A program made the position numbers and the translations under genes. Below are positions 14,241 to 22,208 of a stretch of 36,259 nt of DNA, one piece after another. A model generated the notes under the pieces. The model was not told the DNA's origin. It did not search any database and worked only from the letters and a program-made list of their open reading frames with translations. Numbering within the stretch: position 1 is the stretch's first letter; every line of letters begins with the position of its first letter. This stretch comes from an uncultured Collinsella sp. (GTDB taxonomy: Bacteria > Actinomycetota > Coriobacteriia > Coriobacteriales > Coriobacteriaceae): contig CAJLPX010000020.1 in NCBI GenBank assembly GCA_905208635.1, forward strand, positions 1-36,259, written 5' to 3'.

Positions 14241-15763
14241 TGGCGTTCGAGACGTTTGCCGTTCACGCGGCCTGCATCCGTGGCGTCGAGGCGATTCACG
14301 TCACGGTCGAGGTCTCGCTTGCCGGCGGCGTTCCGGGCATTCAGATGCTCGGCATTCCGAGTATGGAGGTGATGGAGTCACGCGGTCGTATTCGCTGCGC
14401 GATGCGCTCCGCCGGGTTCGAGATCCCACGCTCGGGCATTACGGTCAACCTAGCGCCCGGCGATATTCGCAAGACCGGTAGCGGCTTTGATCTGCCCATC
14501 GCCATCGCGGTTCTGGCGGCCGATGGGCAGATTCCCCGTGACAACCTCGATCGCTGCCTTATCGCCGGCGAGCTCGGCTTGGACGGTACGGTGCTTCCCG
14601 TCAAGGGCGAGGTGGCGTTTCAGTTATTGGCGCGTGATATGGGGCTGTCCTTTATCGCCGGCAGGTCCGATCAGCATGTGCCGCTTGCGGGCGTGGATTG
14701 CGGATTTATCGATCATTTGTCTCAGCTTGCCCATGGCATGGGCGATGCCGCGCGGCACTACTTGGATTCTGAAGTGCTCGAGGCGACCTTTGAGCCCGAA
14801 CTCGACTATGCCGACGTACTGGGGCAGGAGGTCGCCAAGCGCGGCATGGCACTGGCGGCAGCGGGTGAGCTCGGTTTGCTTATGATCGGGTCCCCGGGAT
14901 CGGGCAAGACGATGCTCGCGCGTCGTATGACCGGCATCCTGCCCGAGCTTTCCGTTGAGGATCAACAGGAGGCGCTGTGCATCCATTCGGTCTTGGGTGA
15001 GAACATCGATGGCTTGTTGGCGGGGCACCGGCCCTTCCGCAGTCCCCACCACAGTATTTCGACCGCAGGCCTTATCGGCGGCGGGCGCCCGGTGCACCCG
15101 GGTGAGATCAGCCTTGCTCATGGCGGCGTGCTCTTTTTGGACGAGCTTGCCGAGTTTCCCACGGGTGTGCTGCAGACGCTGCGTCAGCCCATCGAACGCG
15201 GCTATGTGAGGATCGTGCGCGTCGACGGGGCCTTTACCTTCCCGTCGCGCTTTCAGCTGCTGGCTGCGAGTAACCCTTGCCCCTGCGGCTTTTTGGGCGA
15301 TCGCGAGGTGCCGTGTCGCTGCTCGGCGGCGATGGTCGAGCGCTATCGGTCTAAACTGTGCGGTCCTTTGGCCGACCGTATCGACATGATGATCGATGTG
15401 ACCCGTCCCGACCCCCAAGTGATTATCGAGGGTGCGGAGGGTATGTCGTCTGCCGAGTTACGTGACTACGTTGTGCGCGGTCGCGCTTTTCGCGCTTGGC
15501 GCGAATCCCGTATGGACGATGCGGATGCCGAGGCCGAGGATGACGAGACACGGTCCATTGACGGCGTCGTTTCGACCTTTGAGCTCGATGATGCGGCAGA
15601 GAAGTGTGTGCTCGGCCTGTCGAAGCGCACGCATCTCACGGGCCGCGGCATCGTGCGACTGGTGCGTATCGCGCGTACAATCGCTGACGTCGCCGAGAGC
15701 GAGCAAGTGACGCAGGACCACGTGCTCGAGGCAGCGATGTACCAGGGAAGGAGGGACCAATGA
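14240..15763 (+). CDS. comM: ComM/YifB-family Mg-chelatase-like AAA+ ATPase
   Basis: A 507-residue AAA+ protein. In Vibrio and Acinetobacter ComM is a hexameric helicase that extends strand exchange during natural transformation. The N-terminal ChlI-like domain (V-E-V-S-L-A-G-G-V-P-G-I-Q-x-L-G) precedes Walker A at 217-224 (G-S-P-G-S-G-K-T), Walker B at 297-302 (V-L-F-L-D-E), and a cysteine-rich stretch N-P-C-P-C-G-F then C-R-C. ATG 14240 overlaps the yraN stop by one base; upstream in-frame starts lie inside yraN and are not supported. The stop overlaps the dprA start (ATGA). Confidence 0.93.
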   Translation: MAFETFAVHAACIRGVEAIHVTVEVSLAGGVPGIQMLGIPSMEVMESRGRIRCAMRSAGFEIPRSGITVNLAPGDIRKTGSGFDLPIAIAVLAADGQIPRDNLDRCLIAGELGLDGTVLPVKGEVAFQLLARDMGLSFIAGRSDQHVPLAGVDCGFIDHLSQLAHGMGDAARHYLDSEVLEATFEPELDYADVLGQEVAKRGMALAAAGELGLLMIGSPGSGKTMLARRMTGILPELSVEDQQEALCIHSVLGENIDGLLAGHRPFRSPHHSISTAGLIGGGRPVHPGEISLAHGGVLFLDELAEFPTGVLQTLRQPIERGYVRIVRVDGAFTFPSRFQLLAASNPCPCGFLGDREVPCRCSAAMVERYRSKLCGPLADRIDMMIDVTRPDPQVIIEGAEGMSSAELRDYVVRGRAFRAWRESRMDDADAEAEDDETRSIDGVVSTFELDDAAEKCVLGLSKRTHLTGRGIVRLVRIARTIADVAESEQVTQDHVLEAAMYQGRRDQ

Positions 15764-16695
15764 TGGCCGAGGGGGCCTACGAGCTGCATCCAGGTGATGC
15801 GTTGTATCCCGAGACCGTTTTGGAGCTTTCTGATGTACCCCAGACGCTCTATGTGCGCGGCAACCCCGAGGTGCTTTCGACGCCCGCGCTCTCCATCATC
15901 GGCGCGCGCAAGGCCTCGCCGTATGGTCTTGCCGTGGCAGAGCTTGCGGCAAAGGTGGCGGTCGAGGCGGGAGTGACGGTAGTTTCGGGCGGCGCGGTCG
16001 GTTGTGACCAGGCCTCGGGTTGGGCTGCGGTCAACGCTGGCGGCAAACACGTCGTGGTGCTGGGGACGGGCGCCGACGTGGTCTATCCGCGCTCAAGCGC
16101 GGGGCTTATTACGCGCACGCTCGATACGGGTGGCGCGGTCGTGTCGATCTCCCCGTGGGGCATGGGTCCGCGCAAGTTTGCCTTTCCGCGCCGCAATCGC
16201 GTGATCGCGGCCCTGTCGCAAGCCCTCTTTGTATCCGAGGCGGGTATGCCTTCCGGGACGTTTTCTACAGCCGAGGCTGCTATGGATTTGGGGCGAGAAC
16301 TTCTCGCTGTGCCGGGGTCGATCCTATCGCCCGAGTCGCGTGGCACGAATTACCTCATTGCGAACGGTGCCTGCTGCATCATCGACGAGGAATCTATCGA
16401 GATGGCTATCTCACGCATCTACGGCACTCTGCGCTACTCGCGCCCCGATGCTCCCGGCATTGCCGACCTGGATCAAACACAGCAGACCGTGATGCATGCG
16501 CTCATCGCCTCTCCGCTCAAGGTCGACGACATCGCGGCGCTCGTCTCGCTCGATGCTGTCGGCGTACTCAAACTCTTGGGTTCGCTTGAACTCGAGGGCC
16601 TTATCGAGCGCATGATGGATGGAAGGTATGCGCCCTCCAAGTTTGCCCTTCACGCCCAGACGCCCTTCGGTCACAATGGAAAACGTGTCAATTAG
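15760..16695 (+). CDS. dprA: DNA-processing protein DprA (Smf)
   Basis: Loads RecA onto incoming single-stranded DNA in transformation. The 311-residue protein has the Rossmann-like core (S-I-I-G-A-R-K-A-S-x-Y-G; V-V-S-G-G-A-V-G-C-D; F-P-R-R-N-R-V-I-A-A-L-S; P-S-G-T-F-S-T-A-E-A-A) and a C-terminal winged-helix segment (about 240-300). It begins almost at the core, so the N-terminal SAM-like domain of longer DprAs seems to be missing. The usual G-x-A-R-G-I-D motif is G-A-V-G-C-D here, lacking its Arg, and the later S-E is S-I. ATG 15760 overlaps the comM stop and follows AAGGAGGG. Whether it still works in DNA uptake is open. Confidence 0.92.
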   Translation: MMAEGAYELHPGDALYPETVLELSDVPQTLYVRGNPEVLSTPALSIIGARKASPYGLAVAELAAKVAVEAGVTVVSGGAVGCDQASGWAAVNAGGKHVVVLGTGADVVYPRSSAGLITRTLDTGGAVVSISPWGMGPRKFAFPRRNRVIAALSQALFVSEAGMPSGTFSTAEAAMDLGRELLAVPGSILSPESRGTNYLIANGACCIIDEESIEMAISRIYGTLRYSRPDAPGIADLDQTQQTVMHALIASPLKVDDIAALVSLDAVGVLKLLGSLELEGLIERMMDGRYAPSKFALHAQTPFGHNGKRVN

Positions 16696-16709
16696 AAAGG
16701 TGTTTGCAG

Positions 16710-18047
16710 ATGCAGTTCGATCAGGTGACGGTTATCGGTGGCGGTCTGGCGGGTTCGGAGTGCGCGATTCAGCTGGCAGACCGCGGGTTTGCCGTAAAGC
16801 TGCGCGAGATGCGCCCCCAGGTGAGCTCCCCGGCCCACCATACCGATCACCTGGCAGAGCTCGTCTGTTCCAATTCGTTTAAATCGACCCGTCCGGACTC
16901 TGCGGCGGGCTTGTTAAAGGCCGAGCTTGAGCGCATGGGTTCAGTCCTGCTCGATTGCGCCCATCGCGCGGCTGTTCCCGCCGGTGGCGCCTTGGCGGTC
17001 GACCGCGTCAAGTTTTCCGAGCTTGTCGAGGCCGAGGTTGCCGCCCGTCCCAATATCGAGGTCGTGCACGGCGAGGTCACGCAGATTCCCGAGGGCCACG
17101 TGGTCATTGCCGCGGGCCCGCTGTGTTCACCGGCGCTGAGCGAAGAGGTCATGAAGCTCGTCGGTGGCGACGCCCTTGCGTTCTTCGATGCCGCGGCGCC
17201 GATCGTCGATGCCTCCACGCTCGATATGGACGTGCTGTTTTCGCAGTCGCGCTACGAGGAGCAGGGGAGCGGCGACTATCTCAACGCTCCGCTCAACAAG
17301 GAGGAGTACGAGGCCTTTATCGAGGCACTTACCACGGCCGATCGCGTGGTGCTCAAAGACTTTGAGGGCGGCGATCTGTTTCAGGCCTGCCAACCTGCCG
17401 AGGAAGTTGCGCGCACCGGCAAGGACGCCATTCGCTTTGGCGCCATGAAGCCCGTCGGCCTCACCGACCCGCGTACCGGACGTCGCCCTTGGGCGGCGAT
17501 TCAGCTGCGTGCCGAGAACAAGGAGAAGACCGCCTATAACCTGGTGGGCTTCCAGACCAACCTGACCTTTGGCGAGCAGAAGCGCGTCTTCCATATGGTG
17601 CCGGGCCTGGAGAACGCTGAGTTCTTCCGCTACGGTGTCATGCACCGCAATACCTTTGTCGACGCCCCGCACGTGCTCGATGGCACCTTTGCCGTGCCTG
17701 GTACCGGCGTGCGCCTGGCCGGTCAGATCACCGGCACCGAGGGGTACATGGAAGCCGTGGCGACCGGTCTGCTCGCGGCGCTCAACACCTATGCCGAGGC
17801 TATCGGCGCCGCGGGCGTCGAGTTGCCCCGCGTGGGCGCCCTGGGCGCGCTCGTGGGCTATGCGACCGATCCTGCCACCGTGGGCTACCAGCCCATGCAT
17901 GTCAACTTTGGCCTGGTGCCGCCACTCGAGGATGGTAAGCGCCGCAGCAAGCGCGACCGCTACCAGGCCTATGCGGACCGTGCGCTCGAGGCCCTTGATG
18001 CCTATCTGGCCACTCGCCCCGATCTGTTTGGAGGCGACCGGTCATAG
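16710..18047 (+). CDS. trmFO: Folate-dependent tRNA (m5U54) methyltransferase TrmFO
   Basis: A 445-residue FAD enzyme that makes m5U54 in the T-loop of tRNA with methylenetetrahydrofolate. FAD-binding V-I-G-G-G-L-A-G-S-E is at 8-17; C53 in E-L-V-C-S-N-S matches the known catalytic-site cysteine, and the later cysteine is in F-Q-A-C-Q-P-A-E-E. G-x-Q-T-N-L-x-x-x-E-Q-K-R-V-F and F-G-L-x-P-P-L are also typical. ATG 16710 is 14 bp after dprA with AAAGG upstream. The order dprA-(topA)-trmFO-xerC is known from Bacillus; topA is absent here. Its TAG stop overlaps the apparent AUA start of xerC. Confidence 0.96.
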   Translation: MQFDQVTVIGGGLAGSECAIQLADRGFAVKLREMRPQVSSPAHHTDHLAELVCSNSFKSTRPDSAAGLLKAELERMGSVLLDCAHRAAVPAGGALAVDRVKFSELVEAEVAARPNIEVVHGEVTQIPEGHVVIAAGPLCSPALSEEVMKLVGGDALAFFDAAAPIVDASTLDMDVLFSQSRYEEQGSGDYLNAPLNKEEYEAFIEALTTADRVVLKDFEGGDLFQACQPAEEVARTGKDAIRFGAMKPVGLTDPRTGRRPWAAIQLRAENKEKTAYNLVGFQTNLTFGEQKRVFHMVPGLENAEFFRYGVMHRNTFVDAPHVLDGTFAVPGTGVRLAGQITGTEGYMEAVATGLLAALNTYAEAIGAAGVELPRVGALGALVGYATDPATVGYQPMHVNFGLVPPLEDGKRRSKRDRYQAYADRALEALDAYLATRPDLFGGDRS

Positions 18048-18964
18048 CCTTTGACCTGTACGACACCGTCGACTCGTTTATCGCCTATATCGCACGTGTC
18101 GAGGGGCTTTCTCCCAATACGGTGACGGCCTATGGCTCGAGGCTGGAGCGCTTTGCTGCCTGGTGCGAGCGCGAGGATATTGATGCTTTCGCTGCCGACG
18201 TGCGCACCATTCGTCGCTATCTTGCCGAGCTTTCGCGTGAGCAGGTGGCTCCCCGAACGCTTGCGGCGCATCTGTCGGCTATCCGATCGCTCTATCGATG
18301 GATGGCTGCCGAGGGGGTCGTGGAGGGCGATGCAGTCTCGGCGATCGCATCGCCCAAGCTGCCGCGTGACCTGCCGGGCGTCCTTACGACCAAGCAGGTC
18401 GAGGCGCTGCTCAAGACGCCTGATACCTCAACACCCGCGGGACTGCGCGATGCGGCGATGCTCGAGCTGCTCTATGCCTCAGGCGCCCGTATCTCTGAGC
18501 TCGCAGCACTCAATGTGGAGTCCATTGCGTGGTCCGAACGCACGCTGCGCCTGTGGGGCAAGGGGAGCAAAGAACGTATCGTCCCTCTGTATCGTCGTGC
18601 GCTCGAGGCGACGCGTCTCTATATTGAGGAGGGGAGGCCGGAGTTGCTCGCTCAGGCAAAGCGTCGTGACCCCGCTACCGGGCCGCATCCGCTGCTTATA
18701 TCGGCGCGCGGTAATCGCATGAGTGCCGCCATGCTCAGGCGGCGGTTTCATATGCTGGCGACGCTCGCCGGCATTCCGGCCGACATCGCCCCGCATGCGA
18801 TGCGCCATACCTTTGCGACCGACTTGCTCGAGGGCGGCGCGGACCTGCGCTCGGTTCAAGAGCTGCTAGGTCATGCGAGCCTGTCCACGACGCAGATCTA
18901 CACGCATCTCACACCCGATCGGCTTAAGCGGGCTGTGGCTCAAGCCCATCCCCGCGGCGAATAG
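18044..18964 (+). CDS. xerC: Tyrosine recombinase XerC/D-like, apparent AUA start
   Basis: A site-specific recombinase that likely resolves chromosome dimers at dif. Read from 18044 it is 306 residues. The core-binding domain includes V-E-G-L-S-P-N-T-V-T-A-Y; the catalytic set is R149 (G-A-R-I-S-E-L), K173, H251-x-x-R254 (H-A-M-R-H-T-F), H277 (L-L-G-H-A-S) and nucleophile Y286. Upstream of the first ordinary start, GTG 18122, the frame remains open and coding back to the trmFO stop, without any ATG, GTG or TTG. GTG 18122 would cut off the first helix. The AUA at 18044-18046 has GGAGG nine bases before it and overlaps trmFO as ATAG. I therefore place the start there, with moderate certainty; the product itself is secure. 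Whether it is XerC or XerD cannot be decided here. Confidence 0.85.
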   Translation: MAFDLYDTVDSFIAYIARVEGLSPNTVTAYGSRLERFAAWCEREDIDAFAADVRTIRRYLAELSREQVAPRTLAAHLSAIRSLYRWMAAEGVVEGDAVSAIASPKLPRDLPGVLTTKQVEALLKTPDTSTPAGLRDAAMLELLYASGARISELAALNVESIAWSERTLRLWGKGSKERIVPLYRRALEATRLYIEEGRPELLAQAKRRDPATGPHPLLISARGNRMSAAMLRRRFHMLATLAGIPADIAPHAMRHTFATDLLEGGADLRSVQELLGHASLSTTQIYTHLTPDRLKRAVAQAHPRGE

Positions 18965-19013
18965 TGGCTGGGACGTCCCGCGCCGCGCTCAGGTGTGTGG
19001 TTTTGATTGCGGG

Positions 19014-19042
19014 TTGGCAGGAAGATGCATTCCTGCTATCAT
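19014..19042 (+). promoter_or_regulatory. Promoter of rpsB-tsf
   Basis: TTGGCA (19014-19019), 17-bp spacer, TATCAT (19037-19042). Predicted start is near 19049, leaving a leader of about 135 nt before rpsB. Confidence 0.7.
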
Positions 19043-19048
19043 TCATCG

Positions 19049-19183
19049 GGTTGCTTCACGGCAACAGGTTTTTATCACGCACGCGCGGCTACTTCATACC
19101 GTGGTGCCCGGGCTTTGGTAGCACATGTCCGGGTTGGTTTTGGAGGATGACCCCGCGCGGAGGCAAACCACAGGAGGTTTAAC
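19049..19183 (+). promoter_or_regulatory. Structured rpsB leader
   Basis: The leader opens with gttgc-loop-gcaac (19050-19065) followed by agg and five T, resembling a small terminator, then contains gtgc/gcac (about 19103-19124) and tggttt/aaacca pairs, and the SD aggaggt just before rpsB. It may carry S2 autoregulation or attenuation; no known family is recognised. Confidence 0.35.
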
Positions 19184-19912
19184 ATGGCTACCAAGATTAA
19201 TATCCGCACCCTGCTCGAGGCCGGCTGCCACTTCGGTCACCAGACCCGTCGCTGGAACCCCAAGATGAAGCCGTTCATCTTCGGTGAGCGCAACGGCATC
19301 TACATCCTCGACCTCAAGCAGACCATCCTCGACGCCGACCAGGCCTACACTTTCGTCAAGAACGTCGCCAAGGGCGGCAACGTGCTGTTCGTCGGCACCA
19401 AGAAGCAGGCTCAGGAGGCCGTCAAGAACGCCGCTGAGCGCGCCAACATGCCTTACATCAACCAGCGTTGGCTCGGCGGCATGCTGACCAACTTCGTCAC
19501 CATCCGCTCCCGCATCAACCGCATGGAGGAGCTTGAGGCCATGGTCGAGGACGGCCGCATGGCAGTGCTCCCCAAGAAGGAGCAGGCTGTTCTCGGCAAG
19601 GAGCTCACCAAGCTCCAGACCAACCTCGGTGGCGCCCGCGACATGAAGGGTCTGCCCCAGGCTCTCTTCGTCATCGACACCAAGCGCGAGGAGAACGCCA
19701 TCAAGGAGGCTCAGCGCCTGAACATCCCCGTCGTCGCTCTGATCGACACCAACTCCGATCCCGACGAGGTCGAGTACGGCATTCCCTGCAATGATGACGC
19801 TATCTCTGCTGTCACCCTTATGTGCGAGCTCATGGCTGACGCCTGCCTCGCTGGCTCCGGCAAGGAGCAGGTCTCCGAGGCCGAGATGGCCGCTGAGCCC
19901 AAGGCCGAGTAA
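19184..19912 (+). CDS. rpsB: 30S ribosomal protein uS2
   Basis: A 242-residue small-subunit protein. It shows L-L-E-A-G-C-H-F-G-H-Q-T-R-R-W-N-P-K-M near the start, R-W-L-G-G-M-L-T-N-F, and P-V-V-A-L-I-D-T-N-S-D-P toward the C-terminus. ATG 19184 has AGGAGG upstream. It is followed by tsf after 45 bp, the near-universal order, and strongly favours GC-rich highly expressed codons. Confidence 0.98.
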   Translation: MATKINIRTLLEAGCHFGHQTRRWNPKMKPFIFGERNGIYILDLKQTILDADQAYTFVKNVAKGGNVLFVGTKKQAQEAVKNAAERANMPYINQRWLGGMLTNFVTIRSRINRMEELEAMVEDGRMAVLPKKEQAVLGKELTKLQTNLGGARDMKGLPQALFVIDTKREENAIKEAQRLNIPVVALIDTNSDPDEVEYGIPCNDDAISAVTLMCELMADACLAGSGKEQVSEAEMAAEPKAE

Positions 19913-19957
19913 ATCAGTCTTAGTTAATTCTTTTTCATCTCTTTGAAAGGAACCACA

Positions 19958-20827
19958 ATGGCCCAGATTACCGCCGCTATGGTCAAGCAGCTCCGCGAGA
20001 TGACCGACTCCCCGATGATGGAGTGCAAGAAGGCTCTCGTCGAGGCTGACGGCGACATGGACGCCGCTGTCGACGTTCTGCGTAAGAACGGCCTCGCCAA
20101 GGCTGCCAAGAAGGCTGGCCGTGAGACCAACGAGGGCGCTGTCGCCGCGTTCGTCTCCGAGGATGGCAAGACCGGTGCTCTGCTCGAGCTCTCCTGCGAG
20201 ACCGACTTCGTTGGCTCCAACGCCAAGTTCACTGGCTTTGCTTCCAAGGTCGCTGAGGTTGTCGCTACCACCGAGCCTGCTGACGTCGACGCTCTGCTCG
20301 AGAAGCCGATGGGCGAGGAGACCGTTTCCTCCGAGCTCACCGAGATGATTCACATCATGGGCGAGAACATGAAGATCTCCCGCTTCGCTGCCCGCAAGGC
20401 CGAGAACGGCGCGCTCGCTTCTTACATCCACATGGGTGGTAAGATCGGCGTCCTCGTCGAGTTTGCTTTCGAGAAGGCCGAGACCGCTCAGGCTGAGTCC
20501 TTCAAGGCCTTCGCTCACGACGTTGCCCTTCAGGTTGCCGCCGTCGCCCCGATCTGCGCTACCCGCGATCAGGTTCCGGCCGAGACCGTCGAGCACGAGA
20601 AGCAGATCTACATGGCTCAGGCTGCCGAGTCCGGCAAGCCCGAGGCTATCCAGGAGAAGATGGCTGTCGGCCGTCTGGAGAAGTTCTACAAGCAGTCCGT
20701 GCTCACCGAGCAGGAGTTCATCAAGGACAGCTCCCTCACCATCAAGAAGTACGCTGAGCAGGTCTCCAAGGAGCTTGGCGACACCATTACCGTCGTTGCC
20801 TTTGACCGTCTGGTCCGTGGCGAGTAA
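19958..20827 (+). CDS. tsf: Elongation factor Ts
   Basis: Nucleotide-exchange factor for EF-Tu, 289 residues. The UBA-like N-terminus (V-K-Q-L-R-E-M-T-x-x-P-M-M-E-C-K-K-A-L) and the core motif C-E-T-D-F-V-G-S-N-x-x-F are clear. ATG 19958 has GAAAGGA 7 bases upstream; a longer frame from 19943 lacks a better SD. A strong terminator follows at 20851, separating rpsB-tsf from pyrH. Confidence 0.97.
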   Translation: MAQITAAMVKQLREMTDSPMMECKKALVEADGDMDAAVDVLRKNGLAKAAKKAGRETNEGAVAAFVSEDGKTGALLELSCETDFVGSNAKFTGFASKVAEVVATTEPADVDALLEKPMGEETVSSELTEMIHIMGENMKISRFAARKAENGALASYIHMGGKIGVLVEFAFEKAETAQAESFKAFAHDVALQVAAVAPICATRDQVPAETVEHEKQIYMAQAAESGKPEAIQEKMAVGRLEKFYKQSVLTEQEFIKDSSLTIKKYAEQVSKELGDTITVVAFDRLVRGE

Positions 20828-20850
20828 ATAAGCTCTTGTAGCTGGTAATG

Positions 20851-20886
20851 AGCAGGCTGTGGGTTTTACTCACAGCCTGCTTTTTC
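20851..20886 (+). terminator. Terminator after tsf
   Basis: A 10-bp perfect stem (gcaggctgtg 20852-20861 with cacagcctgc 20871-20880), 9-nt loop, then five T. Confidence 0.95.
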
Positions 20887-20906
20887 ATGGCTCTTCTTAG
20901 AGCCTT

Positions 20907-20915
20907 TGATAGAAT
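20907..20915 (+). promoter_or_regulatory. Extended -10 promoter of pyrH operon
   Basis: TG-A-TAGAAT: an extended -10 element, with no clear -35. Predicted start near 20922 gives a short leader to the TTG start at 20946. Confidence 0.5.
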
Positions 20916-20945
20916 GTTGAGAGTTCAATCTAAAGGAGGATCGCT

Positions 20946-21668
20946 TTGTCCGACATCCGATATAAACGCGTGCTTCTGAAGCTTTCCGGCGAAGCACTGA
21001 TGGGCGACGGCCAATATGGCATCGACCCCAAGGTTACCGACCATCTTGCCAAACAGGTCAAGGAGCTGCTCGCCGTTGGCCATGAGGTCGGCGTCGTTGT
21101 CGGCGGCGGCAATATTTTCCGCGGCATGGCCGGCGCTGCCGGTGGCATGGAGCGTGCTCAGGCCGACTACATGGGCATGCTGGCAACCGTTATGAACGCG
21201 CTCGCCCTGCAGGATGCCTTCGAGCATAACGATGTTCCCTGCCGCGTGATGAGCGCTATCCAGATGAACGAGATCTGCGAGCCCTATATTCGCCGTCGCG
21301 CCATCAATCACCTTTCCAAGGGCAACGTCGTTATTTTTGCCGCCGGTTCGGGCAATCCGTACTTTACGACCGACACCGCCGCGGCTCTTCGTGCGTGCGA
21401 GATCGGCGCCGAGATTCTGATTAAAGCCACCAAGGTTGACGGCATCTACGACAAGGATCCCGTCAAGTGCGCCGATGCCGTCCGCTTTGACAAGATCACC
21501 TACCACGAGGTTCTCGTCCGCGGTCTGCAGGTTATGGATTCCACGGCTACGGCTCTGTGCCAGGATAACCGTATGCCGATTTTGGTCCTCAACATCGATG
21601 GCGAGGACACCGTCAAGCGCGCGCTTTCGGGTGAGCCCGTCGGCACGCTCGTCTATCAGGAGGATTAA
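20946..21668 (+). CDS. pyrH: UMP kinase
   Basis: Amino-acid-kinase-fold enzyme converting UMP to UDP, 240 residues. Motifs are L-K-L-S-G-E-A-L-M-G, V-V-G-G-G-N-I-F-R-G, Y-F-T-T-D-T-A-A-A-L-R-A and K-V-D-G-I-Y-D-K-D-P. The start is TTG 20946 with AAAGGAGGA upstream. First gene of an eight-gene run to proS; frr follows after 2 bp. Confidence 0.97.
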   Translation: MSDIRYKRVLLKLSGEALMGDGQYGIDPKVTDHLAKQVKELLAVGHEVGVVVGGGNIFRGMAGAAGGMERAQADYMGMLATVMNALALQDAFEHNDVPCRVMSAIQMNEICEPYIRRRAINHLSKGNVVIFAAGSGNPYFTTDTAAALRACEIGAEILIKATKVDGIYDKDPVKCADAVRFDKITYHEVLVRGLQVMDSTATALCQDNRMPILVLNIDGEDTVKRALSGEPVGTLVYQED

Positions 21669-21670
21669 GC

Positions 21671-22207
21671 ATGGCAGAGAACATCACCGCCCACATGGAC
21701 AAGTCGCTCGAGTCCCTCAAGCATAACTTCTCCAAGGTCCGTACCGGCCGCGCCAACGCTAACATTCTGTCCGACATCACCGTCGATTATTACGGTGTTC
21801 CCACGCCGGTTACGCAGGTTGCCGCCGTAAAGGCCCCCGAGGCCCACATGCTGCTCATCGAGCCGTGGGACAAGGCGCTCATCAACGCTATCGTCAAGGC
21901 CATCGGCGCTTCCGATCTGGGTATTACCCCCAACTCCGATGGCACCGTCGTGCGTCTGCCGTTCCCGGCTCCCACCGAGGAGCGCCGTCGCGAGCTCGTC
22001 AAGGAGTGCCGCGAGTACGCTGAGCAGGCCAAGGTGTCTATCCGAAACATCCGTCGCGACTTCAACAACAAGCTCGAGCGCGATGAGGAGCTCACCGAGG
22101 ACGATGTCCGTCGCGAGCAGGCCAAGGTCCAGAAGCACACCGATGAGTATGTCGCCAAGGTCGAGGAGCTTCTGAAGGAAAAAGAAGCCGAGGTCATGGA
22201 GATCTAA
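21671..22207 (+). CDS. frr: Ribosome recycling factor
   Basis: A 178-residue factor that, with EF-G, splits the post-termination ribosome. Seen: F-S-K-V-R-T-G-R-A-N-A-N-I-L, Y-Y-G-V-P-T-P-V, G-I-T-P-N-S-D-G-T-V-V-R-L, and the basic helix V-S-I-R-N-I-R-R-D. Start ATG 21671 with AGGAGGA overlapping the pyrH end. Confidence 0.97.
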   Translation: MAENITAHMDKSLESLKHNFSKVRTGRANANILSDITVDYYGVPTPVTQVAAVKAPEAHMLLIEPWDKALINAIVKAIGASDLGITPNSDGTVVRLPFPAPTEERRRELVKECREYAEQAKVSIRNIRRDFNNKLERDEELTEDDVRREQAKVQKHTDEYVAKVEELLKEKEAEVMEI

Positions 22208-22208
22208 G

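Noticed and set aside
18044..18121. A frameshift or truncated xerC pseudogene
   Set aside because: The frame is open from the trmFO overlap to the stop and all catalytic residues are present; only the start codon is unusual.
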